Source: Calliopum simillimum
Taxonomy: Eukaryota > Arthropoda > Insecta > Diptera > Lauxaniidae
NCBI GenBank assembly: GCA_951812925.1
Contig: OX638370.1
Location: forward strand, 104,174,897-104,238,896
DNA: 64,000 nucleotides
Direction: 5' to 3'
The number at the start of each line of letters is the position of its first letter. The first letter of the stretch is position 1. A program made the translations under genes and the position numbers. Below are positions 11,869 to 25,800 of the stretch, in pieces. The notes beneath the pieces are model-generated. The model was not told the DNA's origin. It did no database searches and worked only from the letters and a program-made list of their open reading frames with translations.

Positions 11869-14354
11869 TTTGAAGCAGAAACGACCGCATTATGCGAAAA
11901 AAACAGTGCTGTTTGATGAAGACAATGTACGTGTTGAGTCACCATGGCAAAAACTCATAAGTTGGGCTACGAACTGCTTTATATAATATTCTCTCCAGAT
12001 TTAGAACCCTGAAGTCACAGGGTCACATTTTCCTGTAGTCAGACCTAAAGAAATAGCTTTTATTCAAAAAATCTTTAACTTATCAAGCCTCCATCGTATT
12101 TTGAGAACTACATAGCGAAATAGACTATCGATTTTGTACAGGAACTCTCATGGATCAACGAGTAGATTGAGTTGAGTAAATCTACTATACAAACATCAAA
12201 CAGAAGGATGAAAAACTCTGTTTCAAAGTGTTTTTCGAGTAGTTGCTTAGTCTCGACGTTCACAATCAAATTAGCATTCGACGATACATCATTAAGTTAT
12301 TATTATTATTCTTATATTCTTTTAAAACTGTTACACATTCTAGTCTTTCCCGCTTTATTCTGTAAGTCGAAACAAGTGATTAATTGATTTTCAGCTGCGG
12401 CTTAAAACCTTAGAAGTTAAGACATAAATTGGAAGGTTTGACAGAAACAAAAAAACTGAAGCCAGTTCTTGATGAAAATCTAAAATCCGATGTTATTTTT
12501 GAGTAATTTTAAGTCACTCCCTCGTTTCAAGAAACAGCACAAGGGGATTTGTCTTCAACAATAAATGTTAGTCTTGGTCTTGATATCATATCACCATCTT
12601 GGTCGGAGTTTTTCGAACATCGTCATTTTTGGGATCTTCCATTTACCTTAATTTAGATTATAAATCGATTTTTTTTTTGGTTGTATTTGATTTTATCATC
12701 ATGATGATTTCTGGAAATATTGTTTAAGTGCAAAAAAACAGCATTTTGTGAGAAACCTATATCTGAAAACATAATTTTTGATACCAAATTTTGGAAATAT
12801 TATCATTTTATTCAGTTTTGTTTTACTTTTACCTTGAAAATTTTCAAATATAAGTACAAAATAAACTATGTACTAGTTGTCTACAAATGTGAAGCAAAAT
12901 ATTAATTTTTTTAAAAATGCCTACTTTTATTACATGAATTTAATAAAAATACAAATCTTGTACAAATCCATAAACTATTAAGATAATAAAAATTCCTTAA
13001 GTCGATAATTTTTAGCACACTCAAAAATGTTACTTCTAATAGTTTTGCTTTTAAATTACATCACATTCAAATTTACATTTAATTGAGTAATAAAATGTTA
13101 TTTTCTATAATTAATTAAACTAAATTGACAAAATGATTAATTAAGCAGTGATGATACATTAAGAATACGACGTATATCCTTTGGAATTGAGTGTTACAAA
13201 CATTGCAATTCCTTTGTTCAAAATTATCGTATAAACACAAACATACAATGAATGAATAGCATACCATAGATTAATTACATGTACCCAATAAATTCCCTAC
13301 TTACAAACAGCCTCTCTCTCTCTCTTTCTGTGGCATCTGGCATTAAATTTTCCAGGACGCATGATGTCATACAGATACAATGTCAATGTTGTATTTTATC
13401 CAAACTTAGCAAGAGTCTTAGCCTGGCTGGCTGTGTTTTGTGTTTGACTTGGCCAGAGCATGCACTTTGGGCCACGACAATTTGAACTATAAAATGTTTC
13501 CCAATTTAATGGACTTCAAATGACGAAGTTTATTCGACTTCACTTAGATGTGCAATAAAAGTTTATGTGGCCCATTAGCACAACGGCATAAACAAAGCGG
13601 CGTTTACGATGTTCAAGTTATGACGACTATGTGGCACTAAGTTTATTGATGGCGGCGGTGGTGTGACCCCCCTTAAGGCACTGGCCCTTGACTGCATGTT
13701 CCATTTGGCTGCAGTTGTTGCGTGCTCCAATTAGACGTAAACGTTCTAACATCTATGTACTCGTAGTATAAATAATCGTAAATATTTTAGCTGCAATTAA
13801 TTTAATTCAACTGATTTAATTAAATGACTTTAATTATTAGAAGTCTTTTATGGAAGATAAACAAAAACAAACACAAACACATACACGCATTTATAATTAT
13901 GCTATAAACTCATACATATGTAGATACGTAGAAAGGAGATTTTACATTTCGTTTAAATCTGTATGTTTGTTATCTTAAAAGAATGAAATAAAAGTATAAT
14001 TAATTTAAAAAAAAAGTTACCAAGAATAGGGAACTTCAAAATCCTTTGTTTTCAGAGGCAATGCTCTCGTACTTATCCAAATCCTGTCTCTTTTTTGTCC
14101 GAAATTAACTTTTGTCATATGGTGAACTTTTTTCGACCAACTTTGCAATGGATTGGAAACGTTCGTGAATTATGAGTATATTATATTAAAAAGTGAACAA
14201 TATTTAGAGATATCAGGAACTTACTCCTTACTACTACTTACTTCATAAGTCTTTTCACTATTTTACACGACCTATTTACCTATTTTTGCAACGAATCTTT
14301 TATTGAAGTGAAACTTCTTTTCAAGCATTAGGAGTGAAATTTCATGGCCGCTAA
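11869..14354. other. AT-rich non-coding stretch
   Basis: No gene recognised. It contains a CT microsatellite at 13310-13326 and long runs of A/T. The sequence 13270-13760 is slightly GC-richer and non-repetitive. Short open frames here have no coding character. Confidence 0.35.
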
Positions 14355-16310
14355 TTTTTTTCAACACTTTCAAGACCGCGATAGTTTTTCGTCGACATAT
14401 TTTTTGGCAACACATCATTCGATATATTTTTTGACAAATCTCTCGAAATATTTTTTTCGACACACATTTTGCGACTTATTTTCGGCGACTCTTTGTTTAG
14501 CGACACATCTTTTGGCACTCTTTTGGAAGATACAATTTTCGACAGATTTTTGGCATACATTTTTCCTGCCAATACATTTTAAGACAGTTTTTTGGAATCA
14601 CTATTTTTGACTACTCAATTTCAATTCTTTTTTTAGCGACACTTTTTGGAGACACTTTTCTGAGAAACAATTTTTTGGTAACACATTTTTCGACACAATT
14701 TTTTGTGCCACATTTTCGCCTTTTTTTCGCGACACATTTTTCGAACCTTTTTTTGCGACACATTTTTTGATGCATTTTTTAGAGACACATTTTTCGAGAT
14801 ACATTTCGGACACTTTTTCTGAGCCACTATCATTGACTTCTCATTTTTCGGCACTTTTTTTTAGAAACTTTTTGGTGATACATTTTGTGACACTATTTTT
14901 TGGAACATTTTTTCGGTACTTTTGTTGGCGACACATTTTTCGACACTTTTTTGGAGAGTCATTTTGCTACGTTTTTTTGGCAGTACATTTTTCGACCGTT
15001 TTCTGGCGACACATTTTTTGACACTTTTTTGGTGAGATACTTTTCGACGCTTTTTTTAGTGACACATTTTGCGACACTTTTTCCGAAATACATTTTAGAC
15101 ACTTTTATGGAGACAGTATCTTTGAATACACCTTTTTCGACACTTTTTTTGGCACTTTTTGGTGATACATTTTGTGACACTTTTTCTAGGAACACATTTT
15201 CGCGACTTTTCTTGGCGACACATTTTTTGACACTTTTTTGGCGTCACATTTTTTTCCACTTTTTTGGAGATACACTTTTAGACAATTTCTTTAGCGACAC
15301 ATTTTTCGAGACTTATTTTTCGACACATTTTTTTGTGATAAATTTGTATGCACTTTTGTGGAGACACTTTCTTTGACTACATATTTTCCACACATTTTGT
15401 GACACTTTTAGGAAACACTTTATTCAGCAGCGATGATTTTTTTGGCAACACATTTTTCGACACTTTTTTGGCGATACAATTTGCGACACTATCTTTTGGG
15501 ACACATTTTGCTACTTTTTTTGGCGACTCATTTTTCGACACAGTTCTGGCGACACATTTGTCGGCACTTTTAGGACGACACATTTTCGCGACTTTTCTTG
15601 GCGACACATTTTTCGACACTTTTTCGGAGATACACTTTTAGACAATTTTTTTGGCGACACATTTTTCGAAAGTTCTTTTAGAGACTTATTTTTCGAAATT
15701 TTTTTTGGCGACACATTTTTCGACACTTTTTTCGCGATACATTTTGCGACACATTTTCCGACACTTTTTTTGCAATTATTTTCTCCACACTTTTCTTAGA
15801 GACTTATTTTCCGACATTTTTTTGGTGACACATTTTTCGAAAGTATTTTTTGGAACATTGCTTGGGCACTTTTTTGACACTTTTCTGGCGACACATTTTT
15901 CGAAATATTTTTGGCGATATATTTTCGACACTTTTTTGTCGACACATTTTTTAACAATTTTTTGGCGACACATTTCGGCGCTTTCGTCACTTAATATGGA
16001 GATATAGATACAGAGATACTATTTTGTAGAGACCATCGACATTTTTTGCCGATACATTTTGCGACACTTTTTGGAGGCACTTTTTAAGCAGGGACAATTT
16101 TTTTCCGATACATTTTTTAAACACATTTCTTAAAGACTTATTTTTCGGCATTTTTTTAGTGACTCATTTTTTACGGACACATTTTCGACATTTTTTTTTT
16201 GGAGATACACTTTTAAGCAATTTTTTTTGGCAATACATTTTCGAAACTTTTTTTAGAGACTTATTTTTCGACACTTTTTGGTGACATATTTTTCGGCATT
16301 TTACGTTACA
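14355..16310. repeat. Degenerate tandem repeat, unit about 27-30 bp
   Basis: About 2 kb is built from variants of a unit such as CGACACTTTTTTGGCGACAC followed by ATTTTT. Copies differ by substitutions and small indels, so several reading frames stay open for 60-160 codons on both strands and yield low-complexity peptides (ATHFSTLF, KNVSPKK). These are by-products of the unit, not genes. It behaves like an old minisatellite or satellite block. Confidence 0.85.
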
Positions 16311-19087
16311 TCTCGTTATCTCTCACAAACTAAACGAGCTATTTTGAAGAAATGTGGTATATGTATAGGTTCCGAATCTAAATAGCCTACATGCACTGGA
16401 TGAAAGTGAGCTTAGTTAAATTAATTAAACGCCCACTTTTTACTTAGTTGTACGCTCTTCACTATTGCTTTTCCCCGAAATTCATACGGTAAAAGAATGT
16501 CCCTTTGTTTATTGGAAATTTGTGTTTTTTGAAAACCTATCATTAATATGTTTTTATTGTAAATTTCACAAAAGTATATAAACTTCAAGTCAAAATTGAC
16601 ACGGGAATTGCCGTAAGCAACTTCCAACCAGCAGAGACTTTCTTTAGGCCAACAACGCAAAACTTGGCCACATAACACTTTGCTCCTGCCATATGTACAG
16701 AGTGCAGTCCGGTATAAAACCCTAAGCCGATTGTGTTTAGTTTACAGTTGTTAACTGCTGTTGTAATGCTGGCCAGGACGACGATATTTGTTTCTTTTGA
16801 TTCTTTGCAAGTCCTTGTCGTACAATGTACATTTGTGTTTGTGCACCCACTACATACAAACATGTATGAGAGCTTGTGTTGTATGTATGTGTGTATGTTG
16901 CTTGTATTGTGTTGCATTAGCGTTGGTGTTGATGTTTCTGTAAATTTATGGTCACTTATAAACAGCAAGGATAAATGTATGGGTTTGGCTAGCTGTTCTG
17001 AATTGGAGGAAACATACACACACACACACTCAATTGAGCGACATGTAATCTTTTTCATACATTTATCCCTCGTCATAGTCGTGTCGTATTCGTTTTTGTT
17101 GTTGGGGCCGGAATTTCTCATTGTGTCAACAATAGATCTGGGTTTATAACGTCCATTTTAGTTTCAAGTCAAAAGTAACAACAACGAAAACAAAGATTTG
17201 TGATTGTATATGTATGTGTGTGTCAGGCGATAGTTTATGTGTTTGCAGACATTAAAAGAAACAAAAATTTTAAGATTTCGTTAATGTTGGCGAAGAGTTA
17301 TGTACGAGCTGATTTGATGTCTAAAGAAGATAAATTAAAGATCTAAAACTTAAAATTTTCACTTAAAACCAAAAGATATTTAATAAAGGATATTGAATAA
17401 ACAAACAAAGAAATATGAGTTCTATTCTGACACAGCTATATAGTTTTTGTTAAAGTATTGGAATACAGTTATTTTTTTTTTTTTTGGTTTTCAAACTGTC
17501 AGTGAAGCAGTATTTGCCAAAAAGTCATAACTTATAAAAATAAGATGCCTTTCCACATTACCCAACTTTACTCTTGTATCGGTAGCTTCAAGCTATTTGT
17601 GAAAAATGGGCATGACCGGTTCAAAAACACGCCCACCTTTTATATGGCTCAAAATTTTAAACCTCCATAACATCGTGAATACACGCATCACAAAAAATTG
17701 TCTGACATTCAGCGACCTCAAAAACTCTCCTATACACAATTTTGTAGTGAAATAATCATTTTTTTTTTGAGAAAATTGTCCGCCATTTTGATTTTTTAAC
17801 AATGGTTTCCAGCTTTGAAATCAGCGACTTCAAATTAATGTTTTTGATGATATTTTTTCATTAAAAATAACCAGGAAAAACCAGTTGGAATCGCATTCTA
17901 GAGTCTAGAATCTAGAACAATGTGCGACATAGAATATCTTTTGCTTCAAAACAATATTCTGACAAGGTTCTGCGGAACTTGTCCAGCTTACGGTGTAAGG
18001 CACTCTCACTAGTTTGAATTCAATAGTTTTGATATAACAGTTTTGATATATCACACTTTAGTTAAAATCAAAATCGGTTCATAAATTTCTTACTTCTTTT
18101 CTTTTTTTTTTTTGCTATTTTCACTTCCATAAAAAAATGCACCTCAGGATATTGTTATCGCGTGTATTTAAGGAAAAACCTCTTCACACGCCATTCAAAA
18201 AAAAGTTGAGCCGGAATCAACAGAACATTAATGACTTAATTTCGTATGTTATTTCACAATTTCCATATGTTTCGTAACGTGTTACGTGTCCAATTGGTAT
18301 GTTAAGGCTATAATTGGTGTTGTTGCTTTTGTTGTTGTTGTTGCTTTTGAATTATACTCAGTATTTCTAATTTGAGCCTTGGCTTCGTATAAACATTTTA
18401 ATTTGCGCTGTTTTTTTTTTTTGCAAATGTCGCCATGGTGGTATCGAAAATGCCACAATAAAGTAAAAAACAAAATGTTAAAAAAAATATTACAAAAATA
18501 ATGAGTATGGCAACAACAAACGTAAAATGGCATAAAGAAAATTTTAATGAAAAGCCAACGAAAGCGATTTCACCGATAATTAACCATCTACATACGTTCA
18601 ATTAGAGCCAACTAAACGTTAACGCTGCCGCACGCACGACAGCGCAACAATAAAGAAACCGATGTCGATAGCTTGTATTGCACAGTGGGACAAAGCGAGT
18701 ATAATTTTTGAATAAAATGCTTTCGGTTTTACGTAGAGAAGTGCTTTACGGAGAGCTTATGTGTAGTAGGGTGGCCGTCAAATGGTTTTTTGTCAATGAT
18801 GCTTAGTGATAAATCGGCTGCAAATGTCGGTAGAAATGACCCTCTATAAGTAGAAGGTACCCCTGCTAAAATAATAGTTTTATGAAATTGTTTGCCCCGC
18901 TTCACACTAAGGGGCGCTCCCCTGCATAAATGGCGTTTTTATGAAATAGACTTGTCCACTGCGATTTTTTCCCCTCTAAACATTTTCCCCGAACATACTT
19001 ACCCTTAATCTTCAAGCCTAGGAGGGGCTCCCTTCTAAAACTTAGGTTTTATGAAACTGATTCCCCCATTTCATTAGGCCGAGTCGA
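16311..19087. other. Non-coding stretch
   Basis: Unique sequence with TG/CA-rich portions near 16875-16905, 17015-17030 and 17205-17225. A 178-codon open frame on the minus strand (16585-17121) and one of 138 codons on the plus strand over the same bases (16733-17149) both look like chance: composition is biased by ACACAC/TGTATG and no domain is seen. From 18660 on, old repeat sequence begins. Confidence 0.35.
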
Positions 19088-19776
19088 TGAAAAAATAATT
19101 GGCACAACCGCTCCTTATTTGAAAGCTTACCTAGAGAATATCTAGGAAACAAAAAATTTTCTTTTTTTGATAACTCTAAAAACAGCCAAAATTTTTCCAT
19201 AACTTCGGCAGGTGACCTTCCAAGCTTAAAAATTATATATCGTTGAAAAGGACTTATTTAGGCCTAAATTTTTTCCTCATGTTATTTAGAACTCTGTGGT
19301 TATATATGACTAGCTTATGACCTAGTTTCTCAGTATTCGTCAACAAATGCTTAAGGCGTATACTAAAGGTTTGGTGGCCTCGCACTATATCAAATGCCAA
19401 GCTATATCACAAATGCAATCAGAGGACTATAGCACACGAGGGCAAGCTGCGTAAATGGAGATGGATTGGTCACACTCTCCGGTAACCAAAGTCATCGCAA
19501 GGGATCGCAACAAATGGAGATGTTACATATGGGCTCCTCTTAGGAGTTAAAGGAGAATGCATACATAGTTTCTCATCTTCAAAAATATATTTACATTTTA
19601 CCCAAAAAATTCTAGCTAAGGCCGAATTAAGCCCTTTACAACGTTATATAATTTTTACTTTTCGGACTGAAGTTATGGAAAAAATACCGATTTGACTGTT
19701 TTTTGAGTGGTTTTGTTTTCTAGATACTCTCAAGGCAAGCTTTCAAATAAGGGGCGGTTTTTCCAATTTTTTTTCT
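19088..19776. mobile_element. Fold-back element, about 690 bp
   Basis: Left arm 19088-19280 pairs with right arm about 19590-19776. Matching text includes ccttatttgaaagctt on the left against aagctttcaaataagg on the right, and ccataacttcgg against the diverged ctgaagttatgg. The arms differ by roughly one base in ten. The centre (about 300 bp) has no gene. Probably a MITE. Confidence 0.7.
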
Positions 19777-20063
19777 CCACAGTGCTTTTCTTTTCATTAT
19801 GTTACATGGCAAAAATTTTAAATAATTTGAAATACCTTGCTCCCAGGTGCTAAAAAGTTGCAATTATCAAGCAAAAAAATTTTGGCCCCGATGGGAAAAT
19901 ATTTTACCGTGCCCCCAGGCCGTTGAAAGTTGGAAAAACGCTATTTATTCAAAAATATGCGGCTTTAAGCGAAGGAATAAGTCCTATCTTTGAAACTATT
20001 TGAGGCAGGTGAACGATATTTGGTATGTTTATGAACAATACCTTCTTAAATAAATAGTATCCA

Positions 20064-20215
20064 ATAAAAAAAAATAGCGGCCAAAAAAAAGGGGCCAAAG
20101 AAAAAAAGGGGCCAAATACAAAAAGGGGCCAAAAAATAGCGGCCAACAAAAACGGGCCAAAAAATAGCGGCCAAAAAAAAGCGGCCAAAGGATAAAAGAG
20201 GCCAAAAATGGTTAA
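20064..20215 (-). repeat. GGCC minisatellite, left inverted block
   Basis: Tandem units of about 16-18 bp built on GGCCAAAAAAtaGC or GGGGCCAAA. The block is the reverse complement of the block at 20375-20565 and the two are 160 bp apart. Confidence 0.85.
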
Positions 20216-20374
20216 AGTGTTAAATTATCATTATTTTATTAAAAATCAAAGACATTAGGTAAAATAGTAAAGTAAATTGACAAATTGTGTAAATAATACA
20301 TGGAAAAAGTTAGTTAAGAAGTACAATGAAGTTAATTATAGTGAATGTGATTGCTGACATTAGTTAAGTATTAT

Positions 20375-20565
20375 TATTTTTGGCCTCTTTTTTCCTTTGG
20401 CCGCTTTTTGTGGGCCGCTATTTTTTGGCCCCTTTTTTTTGGCCGCTATTTTTTGGCCCCTTTTTTTTGGCCGCTATTTTTTGGCCCCTTTCTGTTGGCC
20501 GCTATTTTTTGGCCCCTTTCTGTTGGCCGCTATTTTTTGGCCGCTATTTTTTTGGCCGCTTTTGA
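20375..20565 (+). repeat. GGCC minisatellite, right inverted block
   Basis: Tandem units such as TTTTTTGGCCGCTA and TTTTTTGGCCCCTT, very regular, in opposite orientation to 20064-20215. Together they can form a cruciform or hairpin. The open frames through it (FWPLFFGRYFLA-like peptides) are low-complexity artefacts. Confidence 0.85.
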
Positions 20566-22539
20566 GTGCCACCAAAAAAATGGGCAAAGCCACTCCCCCT
20601 ACACCCCAAATTCGCTGTGTCTCTGATAAATATTTAATTCAGGTGAATGAGATTTGGTACATAAGTACGTATGTTATTGGCACTGGGTAAAAAATTTTCA
20701 ATAAAAAGTGGGCGGAGCCACGCCTCCTCATTATAAAAAAACCAAACTTGTCATATCTCTGAAACTATTTGTTAAAGATGAATAAGATTTGATTTCAGGT
20801 AAAGCGAAGCGAACAGGATTCAAATCTTATTAAATTGTGTCAAATAGTTTTAGACATATGACACATTTTACTCCCACCTGGAAGTGGACGGAGTCAATTT
20901 AATAAAAACGAATTTGGTGTGGATTTGGATTCATTCCAATTTGGTTTGAATTTTACACCCAAACTATTTGCGGTGTATTTAAATCGTGTCCGGAGCATAG
21001 TAAAGAAACCCCTTTGACTGTTATCCCCATCGAAAACTTAGCACTTAAAAGACAATTTTTTCATACGTCACGCACCACAGTGCACTGGGTCGAAAGCTTT
21101 GCTTCGATGTCTTAATTAACCAATAACGCTGGCTGGAAAATAGGGGTACCAGAAATTTGATTCGGATCTACAGTTTAAGGCAGAAAGCGCGAACGACTAA
21201 AAATGGCTGCGTGTTTGGTTTTTCTCGCGAACACGAACGATACATGTGAAATTTCAACACCCTTTGCTTGTATGCGCGTTTCCTGTGTTTTGATGGCTGA
21301 GTGCGCGCGTCGTATGTGTGTGCCTGTGTGGCTTAAGTGACGATGTTGTAAATAAAAAGCAAATGCAATTACATGTTTGCTACGCAGCAACACCAACAAG
21401 AATAACAACAACAGCAGCAACAACAGCAACTTAACTACTTAAAGGCCCAAAACACGAACACTCAACTCAGCAAATTATGGGGCACCAAGTGCAGGCGGGG
21501 CGCCATTTTGGGGGACATAGAGCTGTTGCTGTTTTCGCTTTTTTTTCTTCTCCCGTTTGATGGAGACAAAAGGCTCACTCAAAAGCTCACTGGCGCCAGA
21601 CTAAAACAGCGCTCATGTTTGTTCGTTGCTCAGCAGGCGACGTTGTGGGGAGGGGAGCTAAGGGTTAAAGGACGACAACAACAAGCAGATGCTTCGTCCT
21701 CCAGCGAGGTTTACATGTCACATGGCCATAAAATGTGTTTGCCTCTGACATGAACCAAAAACAATTTGCATAATTTTCTACTGGATTACGACAACTTAAT
21801 TTGGACGACGAATTCATGGAGAGTTTGTTGCATGAAAAAAGGCGTCTACGCGGGGAGAATGATGCGAGGAATGGGAGTAGCGCACATGAAAAAAAAAACA
21901 ACGTAATTTTAAGTTGTGCATCTTGAAGTAGATGAATTAGAGAGTTGCTGAAAATTTTAACGGTAAATTAAGCAAGATCGAAACTTATGCGATATGAACT
22001 TCTCCTAAGTTGGCTTGTAGTGGAGCAAGTGTATTCATGCGCCCAAAAGATTGAATTTTGCAATGATTATTTGCCAACTCATCGGAAAGAAATATTCAAT
22101 GCATATGGTACAAATTCTGGAAGTAAAATGTACCCAAATTTGGTGTTGAGATCCGTGTTTTTGCAAGTGGTTTTAAGATAATACATTGAAAAACGTATCG
22201 CGCCCCTTTTAAGCAGGATATGAAGTTCCTGAAACCTTTGATGTGACATGCGATATCATTCAAGGTTATACTCTATACTGTAACCTCTTCAATTCGATAT
22301 GGAGATTTTCTTCAGGTAAGCATAGGTGCATAGTAAAAATGTTTGTTTAATTTTAAAACCAAAAAGAATTTATTTAGACCAACGCCAAAAAAAGTATTAT
22401 TTTTAAACTATTTTTGAATAAATTTCATATTTTTTTGAAATAAATTTCAAACTTTTTTAGAATAAATTCGGAATTCAATACCAAAAAAGTTAAATATCAA
22501 AACTAAAGGGAATCAAAAGTAAGAGAAGTAAACTATCAT
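20566..22539. other. Non-coding stretch with hairpin and CAG-type repeat
   Basis: It contains an inverted repeat at 20747-20790 / 20818-20862 (catatctctgaaactatttg against caaatagttttagacatatg). A CAACAGCAGCAACAACAGC run lies at 21408-21431. The part 21180-21900 is GC-richer and non-repetitive and may be regulatory or untranslated exon DNA, without direct evidence. Confidence 0.35.
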
Positions 22540-22546
22540 TTTTAGG

Positions 22547-22890
22547 TGTGTAGATCTATCGGATGAGGTTTTGACAATCAAGTAATTTCCGGGATTTTAT
22601 GAAAAATCTGACTCCATAGCGTTTACTGGCTTGGAAGAATCAATATTCGTCGAGTATGAAGACGAGAAGTATCTGTACAAGAAATCTTATATTTATGTGG
22701 TTACCCAAAAATGACATGCATCGGAAATTTGGTGCACGACTGCAAAAGACTAAAGCATCTTGAACGCTCTTGAAGATGTTTGCGAAATGCTAGAACATCT
22801 AAGTATGTTCTTGACAATAGTATCGCATTTATTGAAATTCAGACTCAAAAAAATTTGTGAGATTTTTCATGATGAGCCATGTAGTTAAAA
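22547..22890 (+). pseudogene. Possible decayed exon (F-box/leucine-rich-like), very uncertain
   Basis: After a possible splice acceptor (tcatttttag at 22537-22546) one frame reads VDLSDEVLTIK, a stop, then FYEKSDSIAFTGLEESIFVE and a further stop at 22711. A shifted frame continues with LEDVCEMLEHLSMFLTIV. The L-x-D-E-V-L opening recalls F-box starts and the LEHL part recalls leucine-rich repeats, but the evidence is thin. Stops and a shift mean it cannot be functional as read. Confidence 0.2.
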
Positions 22891-25800
22891 TTCACTTTCA
22901 TTACTTATTTTCAAATTTTAAGGACGTGCCTTTTGTGAAGTTTACGAAAAATAGTGCGATACACAAAAAAATAAATATATAAAGTGGCCTATATGACACA
23001 TCTATCCATATTTATTTTGGTTAGCTGGATCCGAATCAGAACTCTCATACATCCACAAAACTACGAGATATACTTTCTTGAAGTTGCATAAAGCGCTGAT
23101 TTTAGGCAGTTCCAGGAAAGGATATAGTTCCATTTTTTCCATGGCATCGAATAGCCAAAATCTTCCTTTCCAAATTATACCTTTAAATTATACCTTTCCA
23201 ACCATACCTTCGAGCTATCTACCTTTGACATAATTGGATATAATTTTTTTGTGTTAAATCGGTTTTACGCCACTAACATAATGTAGTCTTTTGTATGGGG
23301 GTTGAGATGCATTCACTTCAATATGTGATATCTCGAAAAGTAAGAGTTCAGTGGAAAATGTTTTAAGGTATGGTTTGATAAGGAAGATTATGGCTATTCA
23401 AAGCCATTTAAAAAAATGGAATTTCACCTTTTCCTGGAAAAACTCCATAGCCCTGAAAACAGCTTTTTCTGCAACTTTAAGCAAGAATATCTCGAAATTT
23501 TTATGGTATATGACCGATTCTGACTATGGATTCGACGCACCAAAATACATCTGGATAGATGTGTCTGGTCAAATGTACAGGCCTCTTTGATATTTTGTGT
23601 GCCGGTGTAATTAGTGTGAATAATTTACACATTACATAGCCACCACTGTGTAAAAAGCAAAATGATTTGGGCCTAAAAGCAGGCAATGGATTTTTTGGTA
23701 TAACTACCATGATCTACCACAAACAGTGGCGTAACTATAGGGTGGGCAAAATAACACGGGCTCCCGGCCGGATGGGGCCTGCAGTGCTAGAGAGCCGCGA
23801 GCATAAAAAAAAAAATTATTGTGATTTGAACGAGGAAAAAGTGGCGCAGCAACAATACTGCCGAATATATATAGAAGATACTTATGATCTGTCCAGTGGA
23901 GTAACTTTCGGTGTTCCTTGGAACAAGAGATAGGAGCAAACGAAAAAAAAACATTTTTTTCATATTTTCTACTTGTTTGGTTTAAATTTAGATTTTTATA
24001 AGAAATTTGGTTTAAAATTTATACAATTTTGGTATAAAAAAAATTTTATGTGTGAAATTGGAATGCATAATAACAAATGTTAATAAAATTCATGATAAAA
24101 TTATGAATCGAAATACTCGGAAATAATTGTAAAAAATTTAATAAAATGATCCAAATTAAAAAGGTTTTCTTAACATTTTCATCACAAAAAATGGTAACAG
24201 TGCCTAATTTCAGGACGAAATTTTAAACTTTGCCATGTAGTAAAATGGCAAAACAAAAGAGATGTGCAACTTCAAAATTGAATTGGATTTCGCTAAACCA
24301 TTATGGCATGGTTGAGCAGCATATCGTTGAGTGGAGAAGTAGAAAATGTGTGTTAACCCTATCGCCAGAGATGCCATTGTACAGCTAGCAGGCAGCGTCA
24401 GGCATATCAATCCTGTTCTAACGTAACGAAATTACGAGACAAGTGCGCATATTTAATTTGCTTAAAAGCAAAGGTTTTTTTTTTTTTTGCTGCTGGGTTG
24501 TTAAACGAACGAATTCAGGGTGGCCCAAGAATCTGCTATCGGATGTAGCGGCTACATTTTTGCCACTTCCTGCCGCCTTGTTACCGTGTGCGGTGTGAAA
24601 CATCATAATTCATTTTAATGCGCGTGTAAAACAAATGTCGTTGTAGTTGTAGTTGCTTGCCACTGCAGACATTTTTTTAGAGAGCGTTTCAAAGAAACCC
24701 TTTCTTCTCACACTTGCGTTCACCATATTAAATGTGTCAAAATAAAGTTTATGACCAACGCTAACGCTATAGCTCGTTGAGTTTTTTTTTTCACCAATGT
24801 TGCACGCAGCATTGCATGCGCAAAGAACAAGCGACCAAAAAAGTAAAAGTCACAAATCGCTTAAGTTGTCTCCAACTCCTTTAGCAGTTTTCGCCTGCAT
24901 CACCATCTATATTGTTGCCACACACTGCAAACTGCAACATTTTCTATACAATGGGGAATTTTTCTTCCCCAACCCAAGCCAACTTCTACTACTTCTACTG
25001 CATGAAATGCAATTTATTTTCTGTCTTGCACAAAAAGGTTGCTTGCGGTGGCGTCACTTCGCGTCGCGTCGTCTTTTGATGACTGATGCCAACGCCATCA
25101 TCGTCTTTGTTGCTGCTGCAACATTTCCATTTCATCATGCATCATGCTACCTATAGTACATACCTTCCATGCCAAGTCAGGCCACTTTTGACTTGACTAT
25201 AATTTTTCACCTCGTTTTTATGCGCACAAAGCCAAGAGGTGAAGGGTATTTAATAAAAATATTAAGATGTTTTTCTATTCCATTAAATATTTGCAAAGTT
25301 TTCACGAGAAGGAAAACTAGAAACGGAAGGTGAAGTTGTTTAATATGTAGGCCGCAAGTAGCAAGTGCATTTCTTGGGTTTGCTTAAGCTTATAAAAAAG
25401 ATATGAAATGATGTCATCTCAGAAGATTACCTTATTTACTGTGATAATCTGAGTTTTGAGTTGATACTTTGCATATCATCCAAGTCAAATTTTGATTTTG
25501 TTGTTGAATTATTCAGTAAGACTGGCCTAAAAAAGCAAGAGAACATTTTAAAATGGGATCGAATACAGTACCGAAGGTAATACGTCCAACAAATAAATTA
25601 AAGATATGGAATTAATTAGTGGAATAATTTACTACCATTACCTTTAACGCTCTGAAATCAGTTCCAAGAACCGAAACCAGCGGGAAAAACGTCAAACTTC
25701 AAAAAGAAATCTAAGCATGTCTAGTTCTCAAAGCTCGAGGTATAAACCAGGGGTTCTCAAGCCTTTGAAAGCAGAATTTATTTTATCTTATTTTATCCCG

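Noticed and set aside
14344..16007. Many frames of 60-158 codons on both strands
   Set aside because: They are shadows of a 27-30 bp tandem repeat.
16585..17149. Overlapping frames of 178 codons (minus) and 138 codons (plus)
   Set aside because: Both cover the same TG/CA-biased DNA, neither shows a domain, and neither has a credible start or splice context.
20351..20690. Frames of 61-97 codons (FWPLFFGRYF peptides)
   Set aside because: Low-complexity read-through of the GGCC minisatellite.
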